Below, piece by piece: positions 12,603-23,881 of a DNA stretch of 64,000 nt. The notes under the pieces are model-generated. The model saw nothing but the letters and a program-made list of their open reading frames with translations, ran no database searches and was not told the origin of the DNA. The DNA comes from Epiperipatus broadwayi (Eukaryota; Onychophora; Udeonychophora; Euonychophora; Peripatidae): positions 2,739,738 to 2,803,737 of the forward strand of contig JAQFVV010006200.1 of NCBI GenBank assembly GCA_028023455.1, given 5' to 3'. How positions within the stretch are numbered: the first letter of the stretch is position 1; each line of letters opens with the position of its first letter. The position numbers and the translations under genes are program-made.

Positions 12603-12796
12603 TTGGATGAGTAGGCACTAGATAGGGATTTTATGCACAAGCCTTCTGGCATCCATTGATTACTCTGGTTGGCACAGGGTGGCACTACTGTATGGAGAGT
12701 TTTGCCTTGTTTAAAATTTACTTATATTATGTCAATTTGAGTTATTTTATAATTGAACAGCTGCTAGATTATAGTCTGGCCCTGGACATATTAAGT

Positions 12797-13170
12797 ATCT
12801 TCTAAGAATTCTTAGACATGTCAAGGCTAAACTAATGATATTAAAATTTTGTTTGAACTTTGATATCTATATTCATTTTATTAATACATATGTTATTAGT
12901 ACTTATGTTTCAATAAAGAAAGCTTTTATTTATTATTGGAGATCATTGTGCAATAATATTAGTAAATGATTTTTTCTATTTTTGGAAATTTTAGTTCACA
13001 TGTTCATATAAACAATGAACTCTATCCATTAAAAATAAAAAAGAGTCTTTATTTTCTCCCCTCTTTTGGTTCTGTGATGTTACAATTAGAATGCAAAATA
13101 ACATTAATTTCAATAACTAATTTTGTAATAGATTAAATTGTAGTCTATTATATATATATAATGTTTTTAC
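12797..13170. other. AT-rich DNA between Gypsy 1 and the WD-like exon
   Basis: It contains no supported feature apart from a TA run at about 13150. The part below 13170 would be the intron following the WD40-like exon on the minus strand. Confidence 0.4.
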
Positions 13171-13327
13171 CTGTATACACCCAGACCCATAACCTGCAAC
13201 AATAAGATTGTCATTCAAAGACATCTGGACACTATGTATACCCATATAATCCTTACTAAATTGTTTTTCTTTAAAAGAAATTGATGTGAAACCATTCTCT
13301 TTCATTTTTGAGCTCACAAAGGGAATT
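13171..13327 (-). CDS. Internal exon of a WD40-repeat-like protein
   Basis: On the minus strand an acceptor with a T-rich tract (AATTTTTAG, AG at 13329-13328) is followed by a 157-base exon. It has one base completing a codon plus 52 open codons, and ends exactly at CAG|GTAAAA (donor at 13170). The peptide contains FTSISFKEKQFSKDYMGIHS, then VQMSLNDNLIVAGYGSGCIQ. The pattern 'hSVQMSLNDNLIVAGYGSGCIQ' matches the strand b-c part of a WD repeat blade (x-V-x-hydrophobic-S-x-[ND]-x-x-hydrophobic-x-x-G-x-x-[DG]-G). The specific protein is not recognised. Flanking introns are filled with transposons. It may belong to the same gene as the exon at 1122-1321. Confidence 0.6.
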
Positions 13328-13840
13328 CTAAAAATTTATAATATATCACATAAAAGCAGCTCATGGTTATTTACACTAAGAATCTTCAATATGTTGCCTT
13401 GACAACAGATTGAGATTTTTAATTCCATGTAACAAGTGTCAATTTTATTATCTATATTAACATCTTAAATCAAAGTGAAAGATGGTTTACATCATTTACT
13501 TATTACAGTTGTTTTGATAACAGATTGAAGATTCTCCATGTAGATAAGCATGGACTGCTTTCACATGATTCACATATATACAACAAATAATTATTAGTAC
13601 TACATATCTATATTATCTAAAAACTATGTAATATATATGTATATATTCTCATAATTTTAATAACAAATAAATTAATATTACAAGATGTATATTTGGAGTT
13701 TCATGTTCCTTACATGGTTGCCTTGATAATAGTTTGAGATTGTTGATTGTAATTGATATGGGGATTGTCTAAGTGTTGACTGGTTTCTAATGATATATAT
13801 TAATTGAAAGGAGATCTTTTGATTCCTTTTTGAGACCTTA
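13328..13840. other. Intron-like AT-rich DNA with short repeats
   Basis: TTGCC-TTGAT/ACAA-CAGATTGAGA-like motifs recur at about 13398, 13512 and 13720 in both orientations, suggesting a decayed inverted repeat. The motif TAATTGAAAGGAGATC at 13801 recurs near 22684 with a similar continuation (TTTGATTCCT). Confidence 0.4.
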
Positions 13841-13859
13841 AAAGAACTGTCTAATAGTA

Positions 13860-13925
13860 AATTAGAACTGTCTAATAGTAAATGGAACAATGTTGGACTT
13901 TGTAATCTTGGAAAAAAGACAAATG
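13860..13925 (+). mobile_element. Short RTE LINE 5' fragment
   Basis: The sequence AGAACTGTCTAATAGTAAATG... GGACTTTGTAATCTTGG is a diverged copy of the start of the RTE endonuclease region (compare 63300-63370 minus: 'EELSYIKWDIIGLCEVRRKG'). The first about 20 bp are repeated just upstream (13839-13858), so the fragment carries a small duplication. Confidence 0.55.
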
Positions 13926-13970
13926 CCAACCCCAAACATTCTTGTCATTGCAGATATAAATACTATATGA

Positions 13971-14223
13971 TTTATAAACTGTAATAGCTAAACAGCATTA
14001 AGCTGTTGCACATGCACTTTGCAGATTTTAACTATAAATGACTGAATATAAACACTTCAAACACATGATAAAGTCTTTGGGAAAAGATAGAATGGGGCCA
14101 TTCTATCTTTTCCCAAAGACTTTATCATGTGTTTGAAGTGTTTGTATTCAGTCATTTATAGTTAAAATCTGCAAAGCGCATGTGCAACAGCTTAATGTTG
14201 TTTAGCTATTACAGTTTATAAAA
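13971..14223. repeat. Near-perfect 250-bp palindrome
   Basis: Two arms of about 126 bp run from TTTATAAACTGTAATAGC to the centre (about 14097, AATGGGGCCATT) and back to GCTATTACAGTTTATAAA. The loop is essentially absent and only a few mismatches separate the arms. A single, more diverged arm lies at about 15433-15530. It is likely a foldback or MITE-type element. No target duplication is obvious. Confidence 0.85.
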
Positions 14224-14419
14224 AAAAAAAACTTCGCGCTATATAAAATAATTGATTTATTTACATATATGATTTATATAATATACAAACATGGATGCTG
14301 CTCACATACATCAGCCAGCATGGTGAGTTAATGGGGGGGGGGGTTTCTTCTCTGAGTTTAAAATCAAAAAATAATGTGTCTCTCTTCTCAGTTAGCTTGT
14401 AATTCTTAATTTAAATTTT

Positions 14420-14760
14420 AATTGAATTTTCTTGAAAGCAAAATGCATGTGTATGTGAATGAATTTTTTAAATAGATATTTATAACTATGTCAGACAAAA
14501 CTAAATTATAGCTCTTATTCCCAAGAAGTTATAAACTCACCAACCAAGATGGTTGTTGGAATCTGAGAGCAGAGTGTGTTAAAAATTCTTGATTGCAGAT
14601 GCATATTGCCATTCAATGGTGATCTTTTATTTAAGTATATGCAACTGTAAGTCAGTTGCAAGTGAAAGAACATTAAATTAATTAGAACTGTCTAATAGTA
14701 AATGGAACAATGTTGGACTTTGTAATATTGGAAAAAAGATAAAAAGACAAATGATTTAAA
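14420..14760 (+). mobile_element. RTE LINE 5' leader and endonuclease start, truncated
   Basis: From TTGAAAGCAAAATGCATGTG to AAAAGACAAATG this matches, in order, the 5' leader of the RTE copy at 26450-26780 and the GC-rich leader of the copy at 63390-63600 (minus). Shared landmarks are AGGAGGCTRTAA, CCAACCAAG, GCTAAGAAT, ATTGCAG and the endonuclease start. Only the 5' end is present, which is unusual because LINE insertions normally lose the 5' end, so a later deletion or rearrangement is likely. Confidence 0.6.
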
Positions 14761-16744
14761 AAGTAGGCAAATATAACAATGCATATAATCATAATCATTT
14801 AACATGACAACAACCAAATCTCATACTACATAACACCTACCATATAAATGTAATCATTAAGCAAAATGGAATATTAATTAATACATGAAAATTAAAATTA
14901 CAATTATCAATTCGAAAGTGATCCACAACTATAATAATCATTAATGATAATTAATTATATATCATAATATACAACATAATATTCAATGTGCCTAAATTGA
15001 TTAAAATTGGATGCTACCTATTTATTATCATTCAACAGATGTATCTTTATCAAAGGAAAAATATTAAGATGAAATTATAATACTAGAACAAAGTTTAACA
15101 ATTTATTGCAAGAAATGTTACCTTTTTACTTGCAATCATCTTTAAAATATAAACAAATTTTAAATTTAGTACTATTACCTGTGTCTTTTGTTTCATGAAT
15201 AATCTTATAGCCATACTAATGGTTTTTATTTTATGAGCAACCCAGTTGCAAAATCTATAACACTAATATACATAAAATTACAACACAATACATGTTAAAA
15301 TAATAAAATATCATTACATAAAGTTTCTTCATGAGTTATTTAAAGTGATTGGTTAATATCTTCATGCTCTCATTTCCAGTATTTAAGATTTGCCCATACT
15401 TAAGCGTTTGGGTTGGAAGAATAGGTGGATTCATTCTATTCTTTCACAAAGACTTTATCTTGTGTTGGAAGTGAGAAGTATTCATTTATTACTAAGATTC
15501 ATAAAGTGCATTTGCATTAGCTTGAAAAGTTGATCATTAGTTTAATAAAATTTCTTCTGTGAGAAATTTTTTTTTTTAAATACAACAATTTTAAATCTGC
15601 AGAATTATTTAACTTACATAATGTTCTTTAACATTTTACCATAGTATTATTATGTTATATTTGTCATATCATTTCTTTATCAATATTGCAAATAACTCTT
15701 TTCTTCCTTTGCATACAATAAGTAGATTATATGAAAATATCAGCTTTCACTCTCGAACTTTTAATATACTAAAGTCATAAAATTTATCCTTTACATGGTA
15801 CCATTATGGCTTTTTACTATCTTTATAGATATTTGTAAAGATTCCTTCCAACACACATTTACTGGATCATACATCATGGGTATGTTCCATATATATTTAT
15901 TAATCTAATTAGTAATCCTGAGAAATTTTTAGACACTAAGTGATTGCAGTCTCTTCTTTTAACATTTTTAATATTTTGAAATACAAAAGATTAAGTCATT
16001 GAAAATAACCATTGATTCTGGTTATTATTATGCATAATTTTTATTTTATTTTATGGCATGATTGAACTATTCCGTAAATAGTAAATTATACATTTGATAT
16101 CTACAATATGATTAACATGGTAACTTATACATTGGAAATTAAGTTAAAATGTAAAATAATATTGGCAAAATACTATTGTTTCATTTAATAAATGTGTCAA
16201 TTCCACTTGCCAGGCAAGGTTTTATAATATTACATCGTTTAATATTAATGTAAGTTCAAGATAATATATATATATGTGGAAAATTTTAATAAAATACTTT
16301 AAGAACTTGTATTTTTAATGTATTTTTGTAGTTATTAAATTAAGTAGGTATAGGCTATTATTGCTCCTAAATTAAATGCAACAAGATAATTTTTTTCCTT
16401 AAATTACTTTCCCACAAATTTGGTAACTTTTTTTTTTTTTTATAAAACAACGAAAATTGTTGATGTCTAGGTTTAATTTCAAATAATATTTCACTTTAAT
16501 GGAAACAGGCAATAAATGTATAAATTTAATTAGCAATAAAAGAAAATAAATATCTTTTATCATAGTTCGCTTTTTAAACTTATTTCATAAATGGCAGTCT
16601 AAAAAATTTTTCTTTTTTCTTATCATTCCAAATCTACAATATCCATATTTATAATGCATTTTATAATTATTATAAATAAAATATTTGTAAGATAAATAGT
16701 GAAATTTTAAACTTATGAATTTCTGGACTAGCTTAAACTTGAAT
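14761..16744. other. AT-rich DNA with one decayed palindrome arm
   Basis: About 15433-15530 resembles one arm of the 13971-14223 palindrome (CTTTCACAAAGACTTTATC, then GTGCATTTGCATTAGCTT). The rest shows no supported feature. Confidence 0.45.
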
Positions 16745-16838
16745 CAATTTTGGCAGACTATTCCTCGATATATCTAAATTTTGGCAGACTATTCCTCGAT
16801 ATATCTCAATTTTGGCAGACTATTCCTCGATATATCTA
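16745..16838. repeat. Three tandem copies of a 31-bp unit
   Basis: The unit starts AATTTTGGCAGACTATTCCT and ends CGATATATCT plus A or C. Three copies are identical except for the last base. It is a minisatellite, not a CRISPR array, because there are no spacers. Confidence 0.9.
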
Positions 16839-19800
16839 GTAATTTTACAGTGAACCATTTTCTTAATTATCAGTTGATGGCAGGAATGTGTCCTTCATGA
16901 GTGTAGGTCAGATAGAATCTACTCCATTGGTTACATGTTAAAAGTAACAAATAATTTGTTCCCCAGTAAAAAAAAAGTTTTTCTTCTTTATTATAAGAAA
17001 TAAATCACCAGAGAGCTCGCTCTACTGAGAACTCTACTATTTTATTACTACTCAATAAAATCTGTGCAGATCTATTTATTAACTTTTGGCCAAGGGGCTG
17101 ACTGTAAAAATAATACACCAATTAAATTATTGTATGTAAATACATTTACATAAAATCAATAACTCTCCACCTGTAAAAATAAATGACAACTAATTAAACT
17201 GCTCAACATAATTTCAGATTATAATAAAAATGTTTAATAATTAATTATAATGTTTAATTTAAAATAATTATAATTTTAAGTCTGTTGACAACTATTGTTT
17301 AATAACAAAATATTTCTAGGGTTTTAATTTAATAATAATACTAATAAATTATTAATTTAACACTATTGAAATTAATTTATCTAACAGATTCTATATAAAA
17401 AGTCTCACACATAATCTTGCAGAAGACTAACACATAGGTTGAACAGCTCAACTCTTTATCATTTTAAAGAGCTCTATTTATGAAATATGTGTATTTTTAT
17501 TCCCTAACCTGACAATCATGAGAACACACCACTGATATTAATAATAGATTTTAATAATTAAAATTATTATTAATCAAAATTTAAAATTTTAACTAATTAA
17601 CTGTTTAAATAAGGCTTGAAAAACATTGAGCCCAACCATAAAGTTACAATATATATTGGAAAAAATACTCAACTGTTAGGAAAACTAGAAACTTAAACAA
17701 TTTAGTTTCCCCATAGAAACAATAATCTGACTTTCCATTCTAGCATTACTTCATACTGGCTGATTTTTAAGCTTGAACATGTTCACAAACAAATATACAG
17801 TATTCCAAATTAAAATTATAAATATTTAATACAGACTATTATAGAAAATTAAAATGAGAAAGGAATACAAATAATTATATTTTTAAAAGAACTCGGCTTC
17901 TTATCAGTTGTGCTAAGCTATAAACCTCATATTTCACAATTCAAATAAATGTTTTTGTGTAAATAAAATTTTAAGGGGTCATAGTAAATCAAGAAAACTT
18001 TTTCCATTTATTTGGAATATGAAAAGTTTTATTTATTTATTTGTGCACACATATATTTTAAAGAAATTAATTTTATTAATTTTTGAATATAAAACATTCT
18101 TTAATCATTAAATTATTCCATATGATTTTATTAATTATAATAATGCTATATTAACTGAATTTAGATTAATTTATATTTCACTCTATAGATATGATAATAC
18201 TATATATTAGCAACCGACACATGTAAATAAATAAAATTATTTACTAAAATCAGAAGAGAAAAATTATTACTTTTATGATGCTTAGAAATAAAGTTCTAAT
18301 GATTATAAATTTTGCCAAAAAAAAATCATAAAATAATATAGTCTTATTTTTTTTTTCTTTTTAATTTTATTGTTTTTGAAATTTTTTCAAAATATAAGAA
18401 CAAATACAATGATACAGAATTAAATGATGTAAATATTATGAGATGCAATATTACAATTGAATGCCTCTAATTCTTATTGGTCGTCCTGTCTGCCCCCCTC
18501 CCCATAATTCTTTTACAATCAAAATTTCTGAGTTATCATATGACAGATCCACCATATGCCTTTATTCATTGCTAAAATAATTAATTTCAACTATCTTCTT
18601 ACAAATATGTTATTGTTTTGCTTTTAGACTTTCATACCATTACATTCTTTATGAAAAGAAAACTGCATGACAAATATAGATGTAAATCATAATCCATTAG
18701 TCTGAATATGTAGAAAATCCTAGTTTATTATAAAAATTAGAAAAAAACCTAGTAAAGTTTTTTTTTTTTTTTAATTTAATAAAAAACTATTTTAATACTA
18801 TTTAAAAATTACAAGATTTTATTTGATTGATATGTTATATGCATAGCACTGGTCTGAATATCATCAGACTAAAACAATTTGAACATGTCTAATTGTCATC
18901 AATATTATATCGAAAAGAAAAATACAGATCTATATAAAAATATCATTAATGGAACTAGTCATATTCAGGGACAAATCTGCTATGATAAAGATGACATCTT
19001 AGTCGTAAGTGAAGTATGGTGAACTACACTAAGATTTTAAATGAAAACATGCTATTTATTATTTACGTCATGAATAGCAAATTAAATAGTGTAATTTTCA
19101 TTATCAAAGATATTGTAAAGTGCTAAATGTAATCCTTGCAAATGATACATGGAGATCAATTTGATATTGTGGAATACTATTCAACATTACAATACAAGTT
19201 CATCATAGGAATCAAATAGCTTAAAATTTTGACACTAAATTATGGAAGACTTCAACTTTTCTAATGAAATATGGAATTGGAAAATTTATTATGAACACTC
19301 ACGTGCAAATTTTGAATAATGATTTTTAAAAAGTATCACAAACTGATTTAAAAATTTAGTGTAATTAATTCAGGCAGAGCTATGGATGTAATTAAAAAAT
19401 AAATAAAAATGATTCATCAAGATGAACTAATCAAAAAAAAAAAAAATAGAAGAGTTCAGAAAATATGGTAATAATTGAAAAAAGAAGAAGAGATGTAAAA
19501 ATAAAATGTTTTGAGAGAAGTACCGAAAAAAATTTCAAAGAAAGTACAAAAAAGAATAAGAAGAAATGATTTAATAACTACTATAAAGGCAACAAAAATA
19601 TCAAAAAAATTGAAAGTAGTCTTATGGGAGTAATCAAAATAATATGATGATATAAATAGAATAACTCCCAAAAAAGAATATAAATGAAGTATTAGTTGAA
19701 AAGTAAGACGATGATACAGTGCTATTTATAAAAAGGAACAAAATACCAGATGACTCTTTCACTTGACTTCAGCTTATTCATAAGTATTTTTTAAGCAAAA

Positions 19801-19859
19801 TACTTTTTTTCTTTTATCACAACTATGCCACTTATCATAAACTTTAGTAATTGACAGAT
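16839..19859. other. AT-rich DNA, no supported gene
   Basis: It shows long A/T runs (18320-18420, 18750-18775, 19433-19446) and a short C-rich patch at 18488-18505. Open frames here are low-complexity and unsupported. Confidence 0.4.
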
Positions 19860-19869
19860 ACAGGTGATA

Positions 19870-20110
19870 GTACTTAATAAATCCCTATCCTATGGCTTTC
19901 ATCGGTGATGAGATTTGGATATTAGTCTAATGTCTGGATATTTATGATTGAATGCACCTTTCCTCTACCAGCCATTATTTACCTATCTGTTTCAGTATCA
20001 AGAGCCAAAGTTCCTCAATGATGAAAGCCATATGCTTGAAACTAATCTGGGATATTAGATAGAACAGCTCTGGCTATGAATATATTAAGCATTATCATCT
20101 GCAGCTGTCA
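19870..20110. repeat. Diverged inverted element related to the hammerhead family
   Basis: ATGGCTTTCATC at about 19894 is inverted at about 20021 (GATGAAAGCCAT). The right half keeps the order seen in the palindromic family: CCAAAGTTCCTCA, TGATGAAAGCC, GAAACTAATCTGGGATATTAG. It is an older relative of the elements at 12.1, 23.9 and 30.9 kb. Confidence 0.5.
20012..20055 (+). ncRNA. Old hammerhead-like motif with a perfect stem II
   Basis: The order is TCCTCA, ATGATGA, AAGC-CATAT-GCTT, GAAAC, TA, ATC, TGGGAT. Stem II is a perfect four-pair hairpin that closes directly on GAAAC. The first core C is changed to A and the cleavage triplet is ATC rather than GTC. Activity is doubtful, but the fold is clearer than in the younger copies. 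Confidence 0.45.
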
Positions 20111-21552
20111 ATTACTAAAAAAGAAGGCTGTGAAGAAACAAAATACTGACCAAATGATGCCAATTAATCTAGAAAACTACTTACTGGCTTATAGATGAGA
20201 AAATAATAACCAGTTTTTACTGCTATACCTAAGAATGCAAATTAATTTGTAGACACATATTATCTCTCTTATACTTAGGTACGATTGAGTTTAAATTGTT
20301 CAATACAAATAATAGCCTAACATTGAAAGTGAACTGACATATATATAACCTAATTTCAAAAAAATAAAAATAAAGCATATACTGAAAAAATTGAAAAGGC
20401 TAAGAAAAGCAGACATATTTGCGTTAATCATTATTACAAAATCCTTTAATCACATGACTAAATTGTAATATATAAATGTTCTCTTGAAAATGTGTGTATC
20501 AGAGCATTTCATTATTTTTATAAATATATGAAACAATTAATTAAAACAGGCTGAGGTAAAAGAGATTGGTTTTATATTAACAAAACAAAATTAGATACTA
20601 TGACTACAAATACATATATTCTATTTGATCAAACTATCCAATGAATATATAATAAGGAAAAAATCACATTGATAAAAAAAAAATCTTTACTGTCATGACC
20701 TCATTTACAGTCAAAAAAATACAAAAACACTTATTAGGAACATTACAGAACAGAATAAAAATCAAGGGTTGTTGGTAAGTATGAAGATGATAATAATTAT
20801 GTTTACAGAAACAAACTTAATTTTACAATTTGTTGGAAAAATATGTAAATTAAAGTTTTTAACTTTTTGGGGTAAATAATCAAATAACTTTGCTCAGAAA
20901 TTCATAAAAAATTTGAGTTCTAGAAGTGAGTGTTGGATGCAATTCGTGAATCTCACTGTCCTGAATTTGAACCCCTACTAATGCACCAAATTATGTAAGA
21001 TTTATTTATCCATAACAAAATATTGGAGCATTAAAAGATTTGTTGCTAAATAGTCTGGAAGAAATAAATATATTTTTTTAGTCTGGAAGAAATCTAGATG
21101 TAGAAACATATTTGGAAAGTAAAAATCACATTTTTTTTTTCCAATTTAAACTGTTTTCTGCTCTCTTTAAATGGATAATTGGACAGTAAAAAAATCAATT
21201 TTAAAAAAAATGTCTTTATATCATGGCATTGGAAAAGACAATTAAAATGCCATTAACAGGGGGGAAATTATCAAGCAACTTTTTAAGCATATAATATTGA
21301 AAGTTCTACTTGAAGCATAAAATGAATAGATTAAAATTGTCTTCTTTTGATCATATTATAAAGAGATTAAGTTTTCTTTTTAGAAAAATATATATTTGGT
21401 AAGATTAATAGTGGAAAACAAAAGGGTGGATGAGGTATCATGATTATAAATTAATTATTAAAGAAACTAAAAAAAAAAAAACATTATTAATCATTCTGAA
21501 AATATACAATTCACATGATTGATTGTAATCAGTATTAATTACATGGCTGCTA
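20111..21552. other. AT-rich DNA, no supported gene
   Basis: Homopolymer runs and weak similarity between short segments (for example TAGTCTGGAAGAAAT repeated at about 21049 and 21080). No exon or element is supported. Confidence 0.4.
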
Positions 21553-21660
21553 ATAACATTTATTTTATATGTCAAAGCACTTACCACCAGGCCAGCTGCT
21601 TGGAAAGCAGCTATGCTAACCACTAGGTCACCAATGCTTGACTTATAACATTTATTTTTA
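21553..21660 (-). mobile_element. Minimal tRNA-Gly(TCC)-derived retroposon with TSD
   Basis: The body (21568-21644), read on the minus strand, begins GCATTGGTGACCTAGTGG. It continues GTTAGCATAGC, CTGC-TTTCCAA-GCAG (anticodon TCC, glycine), GGCCTGGTGG and then ends. The T arm is truncated, so it cannot be a functional tRNA. The direct repeat ATAACATTTATTTTA (21553-21567; 21645-21660 with one extra T) is a 15-bp target duplication. The insert is only about 77 bp. Confidence 0.75.
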
Positions 21661-21954
21661 AAGGCAAAATGTAGAAGAAATTGATTATATTTTTAGAAGT
21701 AAAATAAGAATAGTGGATATGCTAGAGGAAACTGTAAAAGTAAAAAAAGAAAGATTTAAATCTTAAACAAAGGAGTATTTAAGAGAACCAGAAGAATATA
21801 ACAAAAAATAAAGTTAAAGATGATCTGGAATAATTTTTTCAAAAGTTTTATGATAAGGATTGTTGTGTGAATGTTGAATTAAATATTTTCATAGATTATT
21901 ATAATAAAGAATAGAAATAAGATTATATCCATGTAAAGATAACTTTTGATGTTG

Positions 21955-22412
21955 CCAGGCAACTATTAATTACTACCAATTGACAATCCTGTGGATAAAC
22001 AAGTTTTCTCTATTAACCTATAAAAGAACATTTGTTTGGGTTATTATAAGTTAATAGAGAAAACTTGTTTAGCCTCAGGAGAATTACCAATTAGTAGTAA
22101 TTGATGTGATAATATGTTGAACTATTTCCATCATCTATTAGTAAATGTTGAAAGTACAGAAAATTTTAAACTATTTAAACTTTTCAAATACAAACAACTT
22201 GTTAGTTATAATGTACAAATAGACAACACTCAATTTATTGATAGATGATGGAAATAGCCCAACATATTATCTCATCTAATATACCATCATCACAAACCTT
22301 CAGACAAATAGTACTAATTGATAGTTTCTTGACAACATTAAAAAACAAGTTATTTGTTTACATAGATATAATCTCCTTGTGTTTTCCTGAAGGTTTGTGG
22401 TGATGATGTTTA
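21955..22412. repeat. Cluster of three consecutive inverted repeats
   Basis: Pair 1: the arm at about 21962-22024 (ATTACTACCAATTG and AACAAGTTTTCTCTATTAA) is inverted at about 22050-22105. Pair 2: GATAATATGTTGAACTATTT... (22108-22139) is inverted at 22238-22270. Pair 3: CCATCATCACAAACCTTCAG (22284-22303) is inverted at about 22389-22411. A further ATTTCCATCATCTA at 22435 repeats the start of pair 2. The layout resembles rearranged head-to-head copies of one short element. No coding signal is seen. Confidence 0.7.
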
Positions 22413-22599
22413 GTTGTATTTATTGCTTGGATTATTTCCATCATCTACTATGAGTATTAGGTGTCTTTAGAAAAATTTAAATATTCCAAATACATTCAAC
22501 TGATAGTAATAGCACATCAAACAGGTTAGTATATGCACAACATTTTGAGAAGTATTATTCTCCCCTCTTCTTCGAGTGTTGCTGGCCTGACCAGTGACC

Positions 22600-22676
22600 A
22601 TACTATCATGGGAATTGGACCTGAACCCTTAGATTATTGAGTATTGAGTATAGCTCTAACCAACTGAGCAAGAGTT
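22600..22676 (-). repeat. tRNA-derived SINE head
   Basis: On the minus strand GCTCAGTTGGTTAGAGC is a good A box, and GGTTCAGGTCC, about 30 bases further on, is a good B box. The region between them is expanded (repeated TACTCAA), so it is not a working tRNA. The right flank (22684) starts a segment shared with 13801. Confidence 0.5.
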
Positions 22677-23881
22677 AGCTGCTAATTGAAAGGAGACCCT
22701 TTGATTCCTCTTTAGGCTTTAAAGTAACTGAGTAAGACAGATTACTGATGTCCATTCTATAGGTTCTTATTGTTACAGCTGTTGTGCTCATCAACATACC
22801 TGTCATTATAGTGAGTGGTGCAGCCAGTTCAAACCTGGTCATAGAAACTTGTATTGAATCATATGGGAGTCAAAAACACTGCCTTTAGTAAAAATTAATG
22901 CAGTCAAATGTGAAACTTGATAATAGTAAAATTGGTCATTCTCTGTTGAACTGTGTTAAGAAAAAAAGGTTGTGTATACTAAATTAGAACAACAGTTATA
23001 AATGAACTGTGTAAGTAATGAAAAATAATGGCAATCATTTGGGCAAACAATGAATGCAATGCTACTTAATGGTCATTATATCTAACCCAAGTTGAATTTT
23101 TTTTAAAAGTTAAATGCATTTGAAGACAATAAACATAAGGTAGCAACATTCTTATACTGTTCAGGTGAGAGGATTAATCAATATAGTAAACAGATTATGT
23201 AAACCTGCTTTACCAGATTTTATATCTTATAAGAAAGTTAAATAGCCCTTATCACATAGCTCACTTAAATTTAAGAAAAAGAAAACAAGCAAAAGATGAG
23301 AAAATTAAAGCATAAAATGCAACCCTTAGAGAATTATCTAAAGAATGCATGTATGGCATTTTTGTAGATGAAAAACTCATCAATCAATCAACTTATCTAG
23401 TATATATAGTAATTTAAAAGCTCACCATAGATTTAGACAACATTTTTTAAACAGAGTCAGATTTATATATGAGATGGTAAAAAAGGAAAAGCTTACAAGC
23501 TAATATTAGAACAAGCCATGCGCTTTTTAACATAAAGAAGACATTAGCCAAAATATGGGAGTTTATAAGACAAATAGGCAAATTACTAATCTAAAAAAAA
23601 TCAGTACACATAAAGAAGGATAAAGCCACTTGTTATTGCTGTGGGAAAGGTAGAAAGGGGGAAATGCTTATTTAAAGGATATTTGGCAAAGAGTCATGTA
23701 AAAATGTAGTCACAGAAAAATAAGAAAGGCAAAACACCCAATATGCAATTTGCTAAAAAAAAAAAAATAGATGTATTAGAATTAGAAATGCTAACAGCAG
23801 TACAGTAACAAAGTGGACAAGGATAAATAAACCATAATGCCTTGTTCTAACTTTTTGGATGAATCATAAAAATTTATCAAC

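Larger units (their letters stand above)
12131..12725. mobile_element. Palindromic hammerhead element, copy 1
   Basis: Two near-identical arms of about 280 bp face each other around 12448 (12144 to about 12445, and about 12452 to 12712). The left arm is the reverse complement of the right and extends about 40 bp past the right arm's end. The target duplication is AAAATTTATTTAT at 12131-12143 and AAAATTTACTTAT at 12713-12725, with one mismatch. Each arm has one hammerhead-like motif. The right end reads GAGAGTTTTGCCTTGTTT, matching the right ends of copies 2 and 3. It inserted into the Gypsy LTR. Confidence 0.8.
11505..12796 (+). mobile_element. 3' LTR of Gypsy element 1, split by a palindromic element
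   Basis: This is a direct repeat of 8286-9534 without the TIR element. It is interrupted at 12144-12712 by a palindromic insertion with its own target duplication. The LTR resumes at 12713-12796 with ATGTCAATTTGAGTTAT and ends at the GATTATAGTCTGG block. The two LTRs differ by many substitutions and small indels, so the insertion is old. Confidence 0.7.

Noticed and set aside
13971-14223. Hammerhead or other known ribozyme in the palindrome
   Set aside because: No CTGANGA/GAAA pair was found on either strand.
16745-16838. CRISPR-like repeat of 31 bp
   Set aside because: The units are contiguous with no spacers and the genome is eukaryotic.
21568-21644. Functional tRNA-Gly(TCC) gene
   Set aside because: The T arm and acceptor 3' half are missing and a 15-bp TSD shows it is a retroposon.
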